Positions 51,009 to 61,997 are shown, numbered from the stretch's first letter. The stretch is 64,000 bases of DNA from Euglena gracilis (GCA_039621445.1 CP154957.1:34130843-34194842); one strand, 5' to 3'. The notes: a model not told the origin generated them from the letters alone. Made by a program: numbers and translations.

Positions 51009-51960
51009 ATACCACCACCACGCAGCCATGCACACATGCTCGGGCACTTGCACACGCACACATGCACGCACTCACGCGCGCATGCACACCTCCTAATGGC
51101 TCTGTGATCCCCTTCACTGAAGGAGAATGTGGTGTTGTTTCATTGTATGGCTGCCAGGGTTTCCGAGTGCAATGAGCGATGCCGCCGTTTTATGCTCAAA
51201 TTTTCATAAATTATGTCGCAAGGAAGAAACTTTGCAGGAATGTGCTTCAACAAGGATTTTTTCCCCCTGGGCGGAGTGCATGCTGTGAAATTTGCAATCC
51301 GGGGCGAACGTGGGGAGATGCATCCATCATGTTTTCCTCAGTCAGCAGATAAAGAAACAGATGCGTTGTTTGCATTTTTTTTAAAAAAAAACAAGAGTGC
51401 CACATGCAGGTGTTTTCACCGGGCTTCTTATATTTTGCACATGCTGCATTCCCATCAGATTTTTTGTGGTCTCTGCATTTCTCTCCGCATCCCTGCTGAG
51501 CAAATCGGCCTCGTCGGTCCCCCCCCCCCCCATTTGAACCCCAGCTGGGAATCTTTTTGAGTTTTCTGAGTATTCCGTGGGACTGATGTTTCACACGAAT
51601 TGGTGCACATGTTGCAGTGCACTCCCACATTTTGTTACGGCCCACTGCTTGCATGAACATGCGATTTTGGCATGTTGTGGCTGGCTGTGGCTACTTTTTA
51701 TTCCATCAACTCAATTTTGCTTCTGCTCGGTTGCAGCGACCCGGCTGCAGCCACAACTACAGCGAATTTCGCAGCATGCATGGCTGAAATATTGCAACAT
51801 GCCCCCCTCCAGCTCTTTGTGGGATCAGGTGGAAAAATAATTTTTAATAAAACAATAACAACAACGACAACGACAACAATAATAAAGTTGAAGAAAATAT
51901 GTGGAAGAAATAACTTAAAAATTGACTCCCGCCCTTGGCTGCCTTCTCCCATCCTGCAGA

Positions 51961-52073
51961 GTGACGTCCGATGCGTTGCCTGCTGTAGTTGCCCGCTTCC
52001 ATCCACCGCAGCCCATCCCTGGCACCAGCACAGCACCAACAGGGCCACCCCTTGCACTTGTCCGACTTTGGAC
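51961..52073 (+). CDS. Candidate exon, Pro-rich, start of the visible sequon gene
   Basis: The acceptor TTCTCCCATCCTGCAG ends at 51960. The frame reads VTSDALPAVVARFHPPQPIP then GTSTAPTGPPLALVRLWT. The donor GGACTT|GTGACC at about 52074 would leave one base, which fits the start phase of the exon at 52610. A second frame is also open. Confidence 0.4.
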
Positions 52074-52609
52074 TTGTGACCTGTGGGCCTACCCCAGAGG
52101 GCCCATGCTCTGGCATCCGGGTTCCGTTTGTGCTCGAACCTCGACCCTCCCCGTGGACTGCCGTGCCGGCATCCCTTCCCCCTGGGCCGTATGAGGGCCG
52201 CCGTCATCCTCCTCCTCCTCTTCCTGTTTGTGGGCGGCAAGGCAGGTGTGCTCCGCCTCCATCGCACTCTCCTACGGTTGAAAGACGCGGCATTTTTGAT
52301 GGGTCGGTGCCACGCACCTGTCCCCAACCCAGTTGACCGGCACCATGGGTTCGCCGGCAACCCATGTGTACGGCCAACTTACCTTTCCGCTGGGTCTGGG
52401 TTTTCGGATACGCTGTGGTTGGGCGGCCGCAGTCGATGTGGCTCAGCCTCCCAACACAGTCAAATAAACACTGACGGCTTGGGCCGCAGCCCAAGCAACA
52501 GCAGACGCCACCCAACCTGCAACCCCCCCCCCGGGGGGGGGGGGGGGGGTCAGGCTTTCTGGAGTGTTGGGCAAGTGGGGGAAGGCCGCTGATACGACTC
52601 TCCCTGCAG

Positions 52610-52795
52610 CCGGGACCGGCCCAGGGGCTCGAGCCGCGGACAGCCCGGAGGTGCTGGTGGAGCCCCCGGACGAGCCCCCAGCGCGCGTCGCCCGCCGCCT
52701 GCTGCCGACGGTCGGCAAGCACCCCACTGCCCTGGCCAATGCCTCCCCCGCGGCGGCGGCTGTCAGGCAGGACACCGCCGCGCGGCCGGGATCAG
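52610..52795 (+). CDS. Exon of the sequon-rich gene
   Basis: A strong acceptor CTCTCCCTGCAG ends at 52609 and the donor GATCAG|GTATTA begins at 52796. The 186-nt exon reads GTGPGARAADSPEVLVEPPD then EPPARVARRLLPTVGKHPTA and ends in an Ala-rich stretch with one sequon (NAS). It leaves one base that joins the next exon to give Gly. Confidence 0.65.
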
Positions 52796-53105
52796 GTATT
52801 ATTTTTAGGGCAATTTTTTTTAAAAAATAAATCTAAGGCATCCGGAGGCTTTTTTTAAGGCGGCTGTCCAGGCGTCGAACCAACGTTTTTGTTTTTGTTT
52901 TTTGTATGTGGTCCAAATGAATAGAATAAGGTCTAGAAGGTCAAAAACACATTTGTTTGAGTTTTGGTTGGACAGGCAATGTTCCAGCGATGCCAGAGAT
53001 TATTTTTCTCCCGGAGTTTGCCAGTTTTTGCTAGTATCTTTTTGCGCTTTCATTTTTGCTCAGTTTAAGGGGCTTTTAAGGCGCCTTAAAAATGTACCTG
53101 GCCAG

Positions 53106-53211
53106 GATCCCCCAAAGGCCCCAACGGAACGGCGTTTCGTGCCAAAGTGGTGAGGAGCGCGAACAGCACCAACACCACCAACACCCCCACTGCAGGCAAC
53201 GTAGCCAGGCA
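53106..53211 (+). CDS. Exon of the sequon-rich gene
   Basis: The acceptor ATGTACCTGGCCAG ends at 53105. In the phase dictated by the previous exon it reads SPKGPNGTAFRAKVVRSANS then TNTTNTPTAGNVAR, with sequons NGT, NST and NTT. The donor GGCA|GTGCTG leaves CA, completed to His by the next exon. The other two frames either stop early or are His/Gln low complexity. Confidence 0.6.
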
Positions 53212-54013
53212 GTGCTGATAAAGCACTCGTCATTTTGCAGGGGGCACACGTTCTCCGTGTTTCTGGGTTTTATGATTGCCCCCCAAGTGAGATGCGGTTG
53301 TGGAATGCCCGGGGTGTAATTATCAGAGTGTATTTTTGGGGCGTGTTGGTAAAATCTTTTGCCCCAGAAACGTACCTTCAGCAAGGATTCGTGAGATGGG
53401 TAAAAATTTTTCTCGAGAAAAAAAATTGAGAAAAACACACAGTTGAGATCCCCCAAGTTTTACCCTGGCAAACATCACTTTACACTTCCTGAAATGATGG
53501 GTTGGGAGGTTGGATGGTTTCTGGGGGCTGACAGTTTTTTTTTTTGCATTGACAGTTCTCGAGGAAGGAGGGATGGGTGTCAGCTGCACGTTGCACAAAA
53601 AGAACAAAAGTTTCGACTTGAGAAATTTTCATTTTAGACCAGATTCTCTGTCAGCAAGCTTTTCGTCAATTTTGGTCATTTTCACTTTTTTGGGCCAACA
53701 AATTCAGCCAGCATGTCCCCAAAATCACGAAAATCATTTTTAATTATTATTCCATCCCAGAAATTCAAATTTGCGTCCTTTTTTGAGTGTTTTGTGTTAT
53801 TTTTTTTGGAGAATATGGTTCAAATATTCAATAATTCCCCTGGTTTGTTTTACACCTGCATGCAAGCGCACCAAGGCATTCATGCACAATGTCGCTCTTT
53901 TCCTTTTGGGTATCATTCTTCTCCCACTTTTCAATTGTGTTTTCCCATCGACGGCTGAAATAGTGAACACAATTCTGCCTGAAAAGGACCACACAACCTG
54001 CCTCGATTTCCAG

Positions 54014-54105
54014 TAACGCAACCACCACAAATGGCACCAACGCCACACGGGACGAGGTGAAGAACAACACAGCGCTGTCCAGGGCCTTCCTCATTTGGGC
54101 ATGCG
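54014..54105 (+). CDS. Exon of the sequon-rich gene
   Basis: The acceptor TGCCTCGATTTCCAG ends at 54013 and the donor CATGCG|GTGTGC begins at 54106. In phase it reads NATTTNGTNATRDEVKNNTA then LSRAFLIWAC, with four sequons in 17 residues. It leaves one G that the next exon completes to Glu. Confidence 0.65.
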
Positions 54106-54173
54106 GTGTGCGGAGAACAAGACAATACTGAAATTCAGGGGTTTTCCACCGAAAGCAGTAAGCAGTAAGAAGT

Positions 54174-54610
54174 ATACCAATCAGGCGATTGCTTAAGGGT
54201 TCGCAAGCCAGCCCCCCCTGGGGGGGGGGGGGGGCTGGTGTGCATTTAGTCCAAATTTGGCCAGTGGAAATCCTGGTGGACTCCCTGGGGGGTCTGCTGG
54301 CAGGGTCACCCTGGGGAAAAAATCTGCAGTGACCGGCACGAAGCGCCAAATTTCTTGGGGCCCAAAATTTGGCAAAAATGCCCATTTTGGCCATTTTTGG
54401 GATTTTTGGAACAAAATCGGCCCTGAAAAAGCACATTCAAACCCTCATTTCCACCTCGGCACACAACGCCGGAGGGACTTTTCTCCCAGTTGGGCAGTTG
54501 GGGGGAACCCGGACCCACCCCCCCCCCCCGGGGAGGAAGGGGGTCCAACTAGTGGTTTTTTTTAGTGTCTAGCAAAATGACCAGCCAGTTGACCCCCCGT
54601 GTCTTCAAGC
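54174..54610. mobile_element. CTTAAG-family element, right end degraded
   Basis: The left end CAGGCGATTGCTTAAGGG is clear. The right end is probably TTCAAGCAAAAGCATG. Flanking 8-mers ATACCAAT and ATCCAAAG match poorly, so the TSD has decayed or the end is misplaced. The interior matches 49975-50406 (GCCCAAAATTTGGCAAAAATGC, CACCTCGGCACACAACGC). Confidence 0.55.
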
Positions 54611-54673
54611 AAAAGCATGATCCAAAGAAAGATGAATGATTCTGAAAACCTGAAGCCATTGACATCTTCCCAG

Positions 54674-54724
54674 AGGCACCTCCAAATCCAGGGATAGATG
54701 GGAAGCCCGTCGATATTAAGAAAG
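54674..54724 (+). CDS. Small exon of the sequon-rich gene
   Basis: The acceptor TTGACATCTTCCCAG ends at 54673 and the donor AAAG|GTGGTA begins at 54725. The 51-nt exon reads APPNPGIDGKPVDIKK, in the phase set by the previous exon (G plus AG gives Glu). Confidence 0.5.
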
Positions 54725-55263
54725 GTGGTAGGGAGGAGTCCCGACCACCCCCTCCCCTCCTGGAGGTTTTTGGGGTTAAGGTGGCAGGGGGTCTGGACCC
54801 CCCCAGATGTTGGCAGGGGTATCTGCACCCCCCACCCCAGTTCCAAAATTCCAAAAAATTGTTTCCGGCACTGCGTGCCAAAAAATGTACAAAAAATGCA
54901 CTTTTTCTTAAGTTTTGAGCATATTACACATTTTTTTTGCATGTTTTGGTGCATTCGACATAAAAAGTGCTCAAAAAAATTCGAAAATGAGCTTTTTTTG
55001 GATTCATTTTCATAGAAAAATTAGAGTTCTTCGACAATTTTGGCTTAGTATCTTTGCCCGTCAACAAAACCAAAAGTTTTCCCAGCTCCTTACCATTTCA
55101 AAGGCAGAGGGGGGGGGTTCCGACCCCCCCCCCTCTGTGTTGGGAGGGGGTCCAGACTCCCCCCTCAACGCTTCCCATACTTCCCTGCCCGAGTCTGGGT
55201 GAAAGGAGGGCCAAACTTCGTGATGAGTTGATGCTGTCCACAAACCGTCAAACTCCTCGGAGC

Positions 55264-55869
55264 AGGCTTTTGCCAAAGGGTTTGCAGTGCCTCCCTGGGG
55301 GGCTGGATTGTAGTTTGTCTAAATTTGGCCAGTGGGAATTCTAGTGGACCCTCCCCGGGGGAGGTCTGCAAACCGCCCCTTAATAGAAGCGTGGGGCCGC
55401 TACAAGCGCGGGACCCAAATAAAAGCGCACCCCCGCCGCCGAAGGCGGCGGTCCGCTACAAGCGCACCCCCCATTTTGATGGGATTTCTCAAGGAAATCA
55501 ACAAAAATTGCGCAGGTGGGGGTCCAAATAGAAGCGCACCCCCCCCCCCCTGCCGGAGGTGGCGGTCTGCTACAAGCGCACCCGTGCTTCTATTATGGGG
55601 GGGGTCAGGGGGCTAGCCAGTGGGAAAAATTGCCCAGTCCAACGCGCAGCACCAGAATTTTTTTGACCCCAAAACCTGCCAAATGCCGGTTTCAGCAACT
55701 GGGGATATTTGGAACAATAAACCAACAATCAAAAAACCTCATTTCCACCTCTGCATGCAGCACCGGAGGATTTTTTCAGGCGATGGGACCACTGGGGGGG
55801 GGGGTCTGGTGCCTTTTTCCAGTGGCTAGCAAGAATGGCTGGTTGGTGGACCCCCCCCCGTGTCCTTAG
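55264..55869. mobile_element. CTTAAG-family element with a nested TAATAGAAGC inverted repeat
   Basis: The left end CAGGCTTTTGCCAAAGGG and interior (CTAAATTTGGCCAGTGGGAA) are typical of the family. The right side ends GTGTCCTTAG directly before an exon, with no clear TSD. A separate C/G-run unit with TAATAGAAGC / GCTTCTATTA ends lies at about 55380-55597 and contains a CGCCGCCGAAGGCGGCGG hairpin. Confidence 0.45.
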
Positions 55870-55981
55870 GAAGAAGGTGGGCACTGCTCTGTCGAATACC
55901 ACATCATCCCTTCCTGGCAACCAGTCCCTGCCGTCGAGCTCCAATGTGACGAACCACACCCCAGCTGTGGTGCCTGCCCCG
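55870..55981 (+). CDS. Exon of the sequon-rich gene
   Basis: The acceptor GTGTCCTTAG, apparently supplied by the adjacent transposon end, stops at 55869. The donor GCCCCG|GTGTGT begins at 55982. The frame reads KKVGTALSNTTSSLPGNQSL then PSSSNVTNHTPAVVPAP, with sequons NTT, NQS, NVT and NHT. It ends in phase 0, fitting the next exon. Confidence 0.6.
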
Positions 55982-56472
55982 GTGTGTCTCTCTATTTCAT
56001 TTAACATGTGTGTGACCCCCCCGGGCGGGGTTTCGAGAGTGGGTGGGTTGGTTGGAGCCGCCGGACCCCCTGGGGGTACCGCATGGATCAGATTTTTGTC
56101 CGGTCTATTGCCGGGTCAGAAAATTTATTCAAGGGTTTTCGGGCAATTTTGGCTGGACTTTGGGTGGCTGGGTGGGTGGGTGGTTGACCCCCCTGGGGGG
56201 GGGGGGGGTCGTGGGTAAATGGGTTTTCGAAAAAGTGGGTGAGTGGGTTTGGGCCCGGGGAAAAGTACCCCGGGGTTCCCGAAGTTAATCTTTGCTCTCC
56301 ACCTCCTGGGCTTCAACCCTCACCGCTTGAATTATCTGGCTGGGCGCAGCCGCAGACCAACACATTTGCCCCCTCTGCTGTGCTGCTGTGAGTTCGCCGG
56401 CCTTTTGCTGTGCGAACGCTTAGGCCTCCTGGCCCAAGGGGCCGCACAGCCACTGCCCTTCGCTGCCCACAG

Positions 56473-56600
56473 GGGACCAACTCCAGTTTGCCGGTCGATG
56501 CCGTAAACAGGACCAATCCCACCGATCGCCACCCAGAGGCCCCTGACAGCCCGATTGGAGATGGACGGAAACAAACCGCCCAGATTTCACCGGCATTCGT
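56473..56600 (+). CDS. Exon of the sequon-rich gene, 3' limit uncertain
   Basis: The acceptor CCCTTCGCTGCCCACAG ends at 56472. In phase 0 it reads GTNSSLPVDAVNRTNPTDRH then PEAPDSPIGDGRKQTAQISP, with sequons NSS and NRT. The frame stays open to about 56697, and no strong donor could be chosen. Confidence 0.5.
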
Positions 56601-56760
56601 TCTTTCCCTTTTTTCCAATGTGTCTTTCGTCCGTTGGTCCAGATGGGGAGCGGATGCCACCGGCCCAGTCAATTCCCCCCCTCCGGATGGTCCCTGATTC
56701 AAGATACTGCAGTAGATCCACCTGGTAAAGATGCCCTGGCTGGAACTGGGCTGGACCAGG

Positions 56761-56935
56761 CATTTGCTTAAGGGATTGCAGTACCCCCCCCCGGGGGGGG
56801 GGGCTGGACTGCAGCTAGTCCAAATTTGGCTAGTGGGTTTTCTAGCAGACCCCCCGGGGGGGGGGGGGGGTCTGCTAGCAGGGCTAGCTAGTGGAAATTT
56901 TTTTCCAGTGACCGGCGCGAAGCCACCCACCCTGA
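56761..56935. mobile_element. CTTAAG-family element, left part
   Basis: The left end CAGGCATTTGCTTAAGGG, GATTGCAGTACCCC and CTAGTCCAAATTTGGCTAG match 49975-50406. The right end is not recognisable, so it looks truncated after GTGACCGGCGCGAAGC. Confidence 0.5.
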
Positions 56936-56939
56936 AGCC

Positions 56940-57600
56940 AGGAAAAAAAAACTGTGTAAAAAAACGGCAAATTGTGAAATCAGGGCTGCTGGTTTTTTTT
57001 GCATAATTGAAGAATCTTTAGTCCTCAACGGGAAAAAATGCATTGTTACTCAACCCATCTGACAGGGAAAATAATTCGACAGGAAAACAACAAGGTAGAA
57101 AAAATTCAATTTCTGAACGGAAAAAGATGAAGAGTTTTGAATTTTTGTGAAAGTGACTGGAATAAGTTTCTAGGTAAACAGGAATATCAGTTATCGAAAA
57201 CATATATTCAAAAATTTCTGACCACCTGACTTCTGATAGCTTTTGCATTATTTCTCATCCGCGATGCCCAAAATTTTCACCCAAGCAACCATATTCTATT
57301 AATTCTTTTTTTGTGACCACCTCCAGGGTCATGCCAGTGTAGGTGTGAGTCCAACTGAACATTGAATGGAAAATATTGGCGATTAGCAAAAATGGTGCAA
57401 AGTGCCTGAAACTTGGGAGTACGATCAAAAGATGTTGGTTATTGATTTCTGAGGGGTCCCCACCCCGGCTGTGGCATGGAAGGGCGTGCAGTTTGATTAT
57501 TTGGATACCGATTTGAGCGCCAGTGGGGGGGGGAGCTTCACAGTCAGCAATGGTTTTACATTTTTTGGCAATAGGGTGTTATTTGAGTTCTGTTTGTCCC
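56940..57600. other. Unassigned intron-like stretch
   Basis: A/T-rich unique sequence without coding signal or repeats on either strand. Confidence 0.35.
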
Positions 57601-57613
57601 TGGTGTTGAACAT

Positions 57614-58186
57614 GGTAAACCCCCCCAAATAACACCCCCCCCCCCGGTGTGGTATTTGGGCACCCGAACTGGGGCCCCAAGGGGGGCTGTGTTATTTGGG
57701 GGGGGGTGCTATTTTTACATGCAAAACCAAAGGAAAACAGGGCCCAGAAATCCCAGGCCCCAGCCAGGGGGGGCCTGGGATGGGGTGGGGTCCGGGTCGG
57801 AAAAATTTTTTTCGCTCAAAAACACTTTTTTTGATGTTCTGAAGTGAAAAAAAAGTATTTTTGAGCGAAAAAATTTTTTTCAAAAATTTGGGCCCCGACC
57901 TGCCACCCGACCGACCCCCCGTCGCCCAGCCGCCCTCACGCCGCCCGGTGGGGTCCCCGAATACCCAAAACTGGCCCAAAATCGCACAACCAGGCCCCGG
58001 GAACCCCAAAAAACGGTCAAAACCCCCCCCTAAACCTAACGATTGACCCCTGGTTTGGGTCCCAACTCCTCGTCTAGCCCGAGATATGGCCAATTTACGG
58101 TTTCGGGCCCAAACAGGCGGGGTGTTATTTGGGTGCTCGAAATCGGCCCCCGAGGGGGGTGTGTTATTTGGGAGGGGGGTTAAACC
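57614..58186. mobile_element. C/G-run element with AAATAACACCCC tags (about 570 bp)
   Basis: ATGGTAAACCCCCCCAAATA on the left faces GGGGGGGTTAAACCAT on the right. Internal tags GGTGTTATTTGGG occur near both ends with CTCGAAATCGGCCCCCGAGG. Within it, CAAAAACACTTTTTTTGATG pairs with a complementary block at 57845-57880. Confidence 0.5.
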
Positions 58187-58199
58187 ATAAAATGCAGTA

Positions 58200-58471
58200 A
58201 TACATGCCTGCATGCATGCATGCATGCATGCTGCATACATGCATACATACATACGTAGGTACGTACGTACGGACAGGCATACATACATACATACGTACAT
58301 ACATACATACATACATACATACATACATACATACATACATACATACATACATACATGCATGCATGCATGCATGCATGCATGCATACATGCATATATACAT
58401 ACATACATACATACATACATACATACATACATACATACATACATACATACATACATACATACATACATACA

Positions 58472-58505
<34 letters not shown>

Positions 58506-58540
58506 CATACATGCATGCATACATACATACATGTGGAAAC
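58200..58540 (+). repeat. (CATA)n / (CATG)n microsatellite
   Basis: About 330 bases of CATA with interspersed CATGCATG. Long Met/Tyr/Val/Cys frames on the minus strand are repeat by-products. Confidence 0.95.
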
Positions 58541-58710
58541 CAATCTGATTTCTCAAAAGAATCAGCATTTGTATGAAATTGTCTCTCTTATTCCATTCAG
58601 AGATGCTCCATTGGGGGGCAACAAATTCTGCATCCAACCAAGGATGGGGCGCACCCATGTCCCCCCCCCCCCGGGTCTTGGAGGAATCACAGCCAAGAGC
58701 CGTTATCCGG

Positions 58711-59280
58711 CCAGTCCCAAATCCCCACCCTCGAGGCTGCCCCCTCGAGTCGTCAAGGGACCCCTGCCGCCCTCCCGTGTCGGCGCCTCCCTCTCCCCTG
58801 CCGAACGGTACCGCCGCGGAGGGCCCCGCCCAGTCCGCAGCCCCGGCCTCCGTCGGGAGAGCGGCCCTGCCCAACGCCACCGCCGTCGCAGACGCCAACA
58901 GGTCTACCCTCGGGGCCAACGACAGCGCCGCCGCCAACCTCCGGAACGCGACAGGGCCATAGCATTGCTTAAGCATGTCCGACCCCCCCCCGGGGGGTCG
59001 GTAAGCAATGGTATGGATGGGGCTGGGCGACGGGAACGGCACGGCCCTGCCCCGCCAGGCCGCCAACGCCTCTCTGCCCAACGCTTCCACCAACCTCCCT
59101 CCGGGCACCGTGGCGTTTGTCATCCTCTCCTCGGCCAATCCCTCGGCTGCCAGCCTATCCACCAACCGCTCCACCAGCCCCCCCACCAATCTCTCCACAA
59201 ATCTCACCGGCGCCAACTTGTCTTCCAACATCTCCCGCAATCTCCCGGCCATACCATTGCTGGCTCAACTCCCCTTGAGG
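58711..59280 (+). CDS. Sequon-rich Pro/Ala exon(s) interrupted by a small foldback
   Basis: After an acceptor-like GGAATCACAG (ends near 58710), the frame at 58760-58962 reads SAPPSPLPNGTAAEGPAQSA, then NATAVADANRSTLGANDSAA and NLRNATG. A C/G foldback of about 50 bases with ATTGCTTA ends (58966-59014) introduces stops. The same frame resumes as GLGDGNGTALPRQAANASLP, then NASTNLPPGTVAF, NRSTSPPTNLSTNLTGANLS and NISRNL. More than a dozen N-x-S/T sites occur. A Leu/Arg/Glu-rich frame on the opposite strand is open too, but the splice signals and neighbours favour plus. Confidence 0.5.
58966..59014. repeat. Foldback with CATTGCTTA ends inside the sequon exon
   Basis: CCATAGCATTGCTTA and TAAGCAATGGTATGG surround a CCGACCCCCCCCCGGGGGGTCGG core. 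The ends match those of the CTTAAG transposon family, so this may be a minimal or solo remnant. Confidence 0.6.
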
Positions 59281-59341
59281 GATGACCCCAGGGGGGTTAT
59301 CCCTGGTGGTCAACCCCAGACCCCAGACTAAACAGAAAAGG

Positions 59342-59520
59342 TTGGAGAAAATGTTCCAGAATCTGCAAAGAGTGGTGGCAAATCTGGTGGAAAGGGAAAA
59401 GCCAAAGACAAAGGCAAATGCAAGGGTGAAAGGAGAATGGAGGATGCCCCAGCCCCACGTTTTGGTGCAGCCATTTTCTGTCTATTTTGTCACAAAAAGG
59501 GACATCGAACGATGTTGGAG
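59342..59520 (+). CDS. Exon with Lys/Gly-rich linker and zinc-knuckle start
   Basis: It ends at a consensus donor TTGGAG|GTAAGG (59521). The only frame without stops reads GENVPESAKSGGKSGGKGKA, then DAPAPRFGAAIFCLFCHKKG and HRTMLE. CLFCHKKGH fits the CX2CX3-4GH start of a CCHC zinc knuckle whose last Cys would lie in the next exon. Such knuckles bind nucleic acid. The acceptor is probably AAACAGAAAAG at 59341. Confidence 0.5.
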
Positions 59521-59901
59521 GTAAGGCGTTTTTAACTATTGCATTTTTTGTAACATATCACGTTTGTTTCAGTTGCAGTGCTTGTGCTTTAATTTCAAAT
59601 TTGTGTTTTATTTTTCTGTGAACCGTCTTCACATGGTGTTTGGTAAAGTTTTGCAAATTTGGTGTTGAAATGAAATGCACAGCCAGTTTTGAAGCATCAA
59701 GTTATTTTTTTTTTGGTTGGATCAAAACTTTTTTTTTGAAGAGAGAGGGGGTCATCCCCCGGAAAAAGAATTAGACAGTCATGGCCTCTAATCCTCGGGA
59801 GAAGGCCCCTTCACCAAATATTGTGTCTCATTTGTGTGGACATTTTCGGCGCATCTGCTCAGGGGCTCAGTGGTCAAAAGGCATCCACTCAACTTCCCAA
59901 G

Positions 59902-60212
59902 AGGTCACATTGAGCAATGGCACGCTTTTGACCAATCTGTCTTCCCCCCACTTTCCTACCAACCTCTCCATCAACCTTTCCTCCAACACACTTTCGACAG
60001 CCAACCTCTCCGCCAACCTTTCCGCCAACCTGCCCTTCAGCAACCTTTCCACCAGCCCTCCCGCCAACCTCAGTGCGAAGCTTTCTTCTTCAAATGCCAC
60101 CAGCAACCTCTCTTTCGCCAGCCTTCCTGCCAACTCCTTCTCTGCCCCTGTCTCCCCCGCCAACCTTTCCATCGCTGGCACACCGTCTGCGGCCTCCGCA
60201 GCCACACCCAGG
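59902..60212 (+). CDS. Sequon-rich exon (NLS/NLT repeats)
   Basis: Following CAACTTCCCAAG, the frame reads EVTLSNGTLLTNLSSPHFPT, then NLSINLSSNTLSTANLSANL and NLSTSPPANLSAKLSSSNAT, ending SAASAATP. At least twelve sequons occur. The coding DNA is a loose (AACCTCTCCACC)n repeat, also seen at 59140-59240. The minus strand is open as a Leu/Glu/Arg-rich helix. Confidence 0.5.
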
Positions 60213-60435
60213 GTGGCGTTAAAGAAAATCTTTTTTTTCTTGTCTGCGCAGCTGTCATGCTGCCCTCTGGGGTTCTGCGTTCGAATAATTTATTCCCTGC
60301 CACCCACACCAAATCACAAACGAATTTTTTGTTTGAAGTGGGCTTGGGCTTTTGTGTTTGGTCATCGCCTCCCAACCAGAGTCAGGCAATTTTTTGGGTT
60401 GCCTTTTTCCACATGGCTTCTGATTTCAATTGCAG

Positions 60436-60677
60436 TATTTGGGGTCGCCCTCGAAGCGCCCTGCCGCCACCCAGCGGAACCACAACAAGCCCCGCGCCCG
60501 CATTTAAGTCCGCAGACGGCGTCCTGGCAGCAGCGACGGTGGAAGGCAACCGCACAGGTACCAATGCCACAAGGGGGCCTGTCAACCGGACCACGCTGCC
60601 GCAAACGGATGCCAACATCACTGCCAGGGCACAAAACGGCAGCGCCAAGGCAGAACCACAGTCAGGCAGCGAAGAAT
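60436..60677 (+). CDS. Sequon-rich exon
   Basis: A strong acceptor TGATTTCAATTGCAG ends at 60435. The frame reads RPRSALPPPSGTTTSPAPAF, then EGNRTGTNATRGPVNRTTLP and NITARAQNGSAKAEP, with sequons NRT, NAT, NRT, NIT and NGS. A donor GAAT|GTGTGG follows, leading into a (GTGGGT)n simple repeat. Confidence 0.55.
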
Positions 60678-60689
60678 GTGTGGGTGCTT

Positions 60690-60845
60690 GGACGTGTGTT
60701 TTGGGTGGGTGTCTGGTTCTGGTTGGTTGTGGGTGGTGATGTGTGGGTGTGGGTGTGGGTGCGGGTGTGGGTGTGGGTGTGGGTGGGTGTGGGTGTGGTA
60801 TGGGTGGGTGGGTGGGGAGAGTGGGTGGGTGGATGGGTGGGTGCG
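60690..60845 (+). repeat. (GTGTGG)n simple repeat
   Basis: GTGGGT/GTGTGG tract at the start of the presumed intron. Confidence 0.9.
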
Positions 60846-61594
60846 TCAGCAGTTCATGTTTGCATGTGTGAATAAGTGGCTTAGTAGGACACATACATCA
60901 CAAGAGTTGAAGGGAAGTTCCTCAAGTGAGTCCTTGGGTGTTGCCTGGAACAAGATTCTAAAGTTTTGGCCCAATTTCCCTTTGTTCCTGAGTTTTTTGT
61001 CAATCTGCAATCATTTTTCTCATTTTTATTCTTTGGTCAATGTATCCACCCTCCTGGCCCTCCTTCTTTCATGCAAAATTGCCCCCCCCCCCTAGGTGGT
61101 CCCCCAGCCTTGCCTTTTCAATCGTGTCCTGGGCCAAGTGCCGGGAGCGGGTGAGGGGGGGGGGGTACAAGACTGCCTGCTTCTCTGCAGCCATGAAAAA
61201 TGATTGTTAAGCATTTGAAACAACCTTTTTTCACATTGAAACTGTCAATAAAAACTAGAAGCACAATCATAATGGTCAAATTTCATTTTAAATGGTGTAT
61301 ATTTCTCGCAGTAACACGCTTTTTTTTGGAGATTCCGTGAAACCTGGTTCCCTGAAGCTCCACCGAGTCTGTGGTGCCCCCCCCCCGCGTGGATTGATTA
61401 AAATGACATATGAGTTTCGTTTTTATTGTGATGTGGTTTTTCACCCCAAAATCTTTTCTCAGCAGATGCCAAATGGAACCAATTATGACATTTCTGAATA
61501 CAGAAAAGGCAAGCCTCACTTCACCTTCATGTTTACCCAACGACCTTCCACAGCAAGAAATGCCCATCAACCTAAAATTTTGCATCGTTGTGCT

Positions 61595-61762
61595 GAGCGG
61601 TTGTTTGCGTCCCCAACCGCTGCCTGTCCCCGACACGCCGCTGTGGAGCCCCAACCAAACCCCACAGTGGGGGCAGTGGCGGGCCCAAACGCCTCCACCA
61701 ACGAGACACAGCCCATCACGGTGCCCGCAGCCCCTGCGGCCACAGCTCACCCGGAAACCTGA
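61595..61762 (+). CDS. Candidate Pro/Ala exon with sequons
   Basis: The frame ending at 61762 reads SPTAACPRHAAVEPQPNPTV then AGPNASTNETQPITVPAAPA, with NAS and NET. Exon limits are uncertain. It may join the acidic exon that follows through the acceptor GTGCCCGCAG or GGCCTGCAG. Confidence 0.35.
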   Translation, partial: ERLFASPTAACPRHAAVEPQPNPTVGAVAGPNASTNETQPITVPAAPAATAHPET

Positions 61763-61785
61763 CCGTTGTATGTCTTGGCCTGCAG

Positions 61786-61965
61786 AAGGGTCCCCAAGCT
61801 AATGATGATGATGCTGATGATGATGATGATGACGATGATGATGACGATGATGATGATGACGATGATGATGATGATGATGCTGATGATGATGATAATGATG
61901 ATGATGATGATGATGATGACGATGACGACGATGATAATGATGATGCTGATGATGATGACGATGAT

Positions 61966-61997
<32 letters not shown>

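Noticed and set aside
54174-54617. Perfect 8-bp TSD for this element
   Set aside because: The best flanking 8-mers agree at only five of eight positions, so the TSD is not claimed.
58164-59252. 362-codon minus-strand frame with a Leu/Arg/Glu helix joined to Met/Tyr/Cys/Val repeats
   Set aside because: Half of it is the CATA microsatellite, and the helical part is antisense to the sequon exon.
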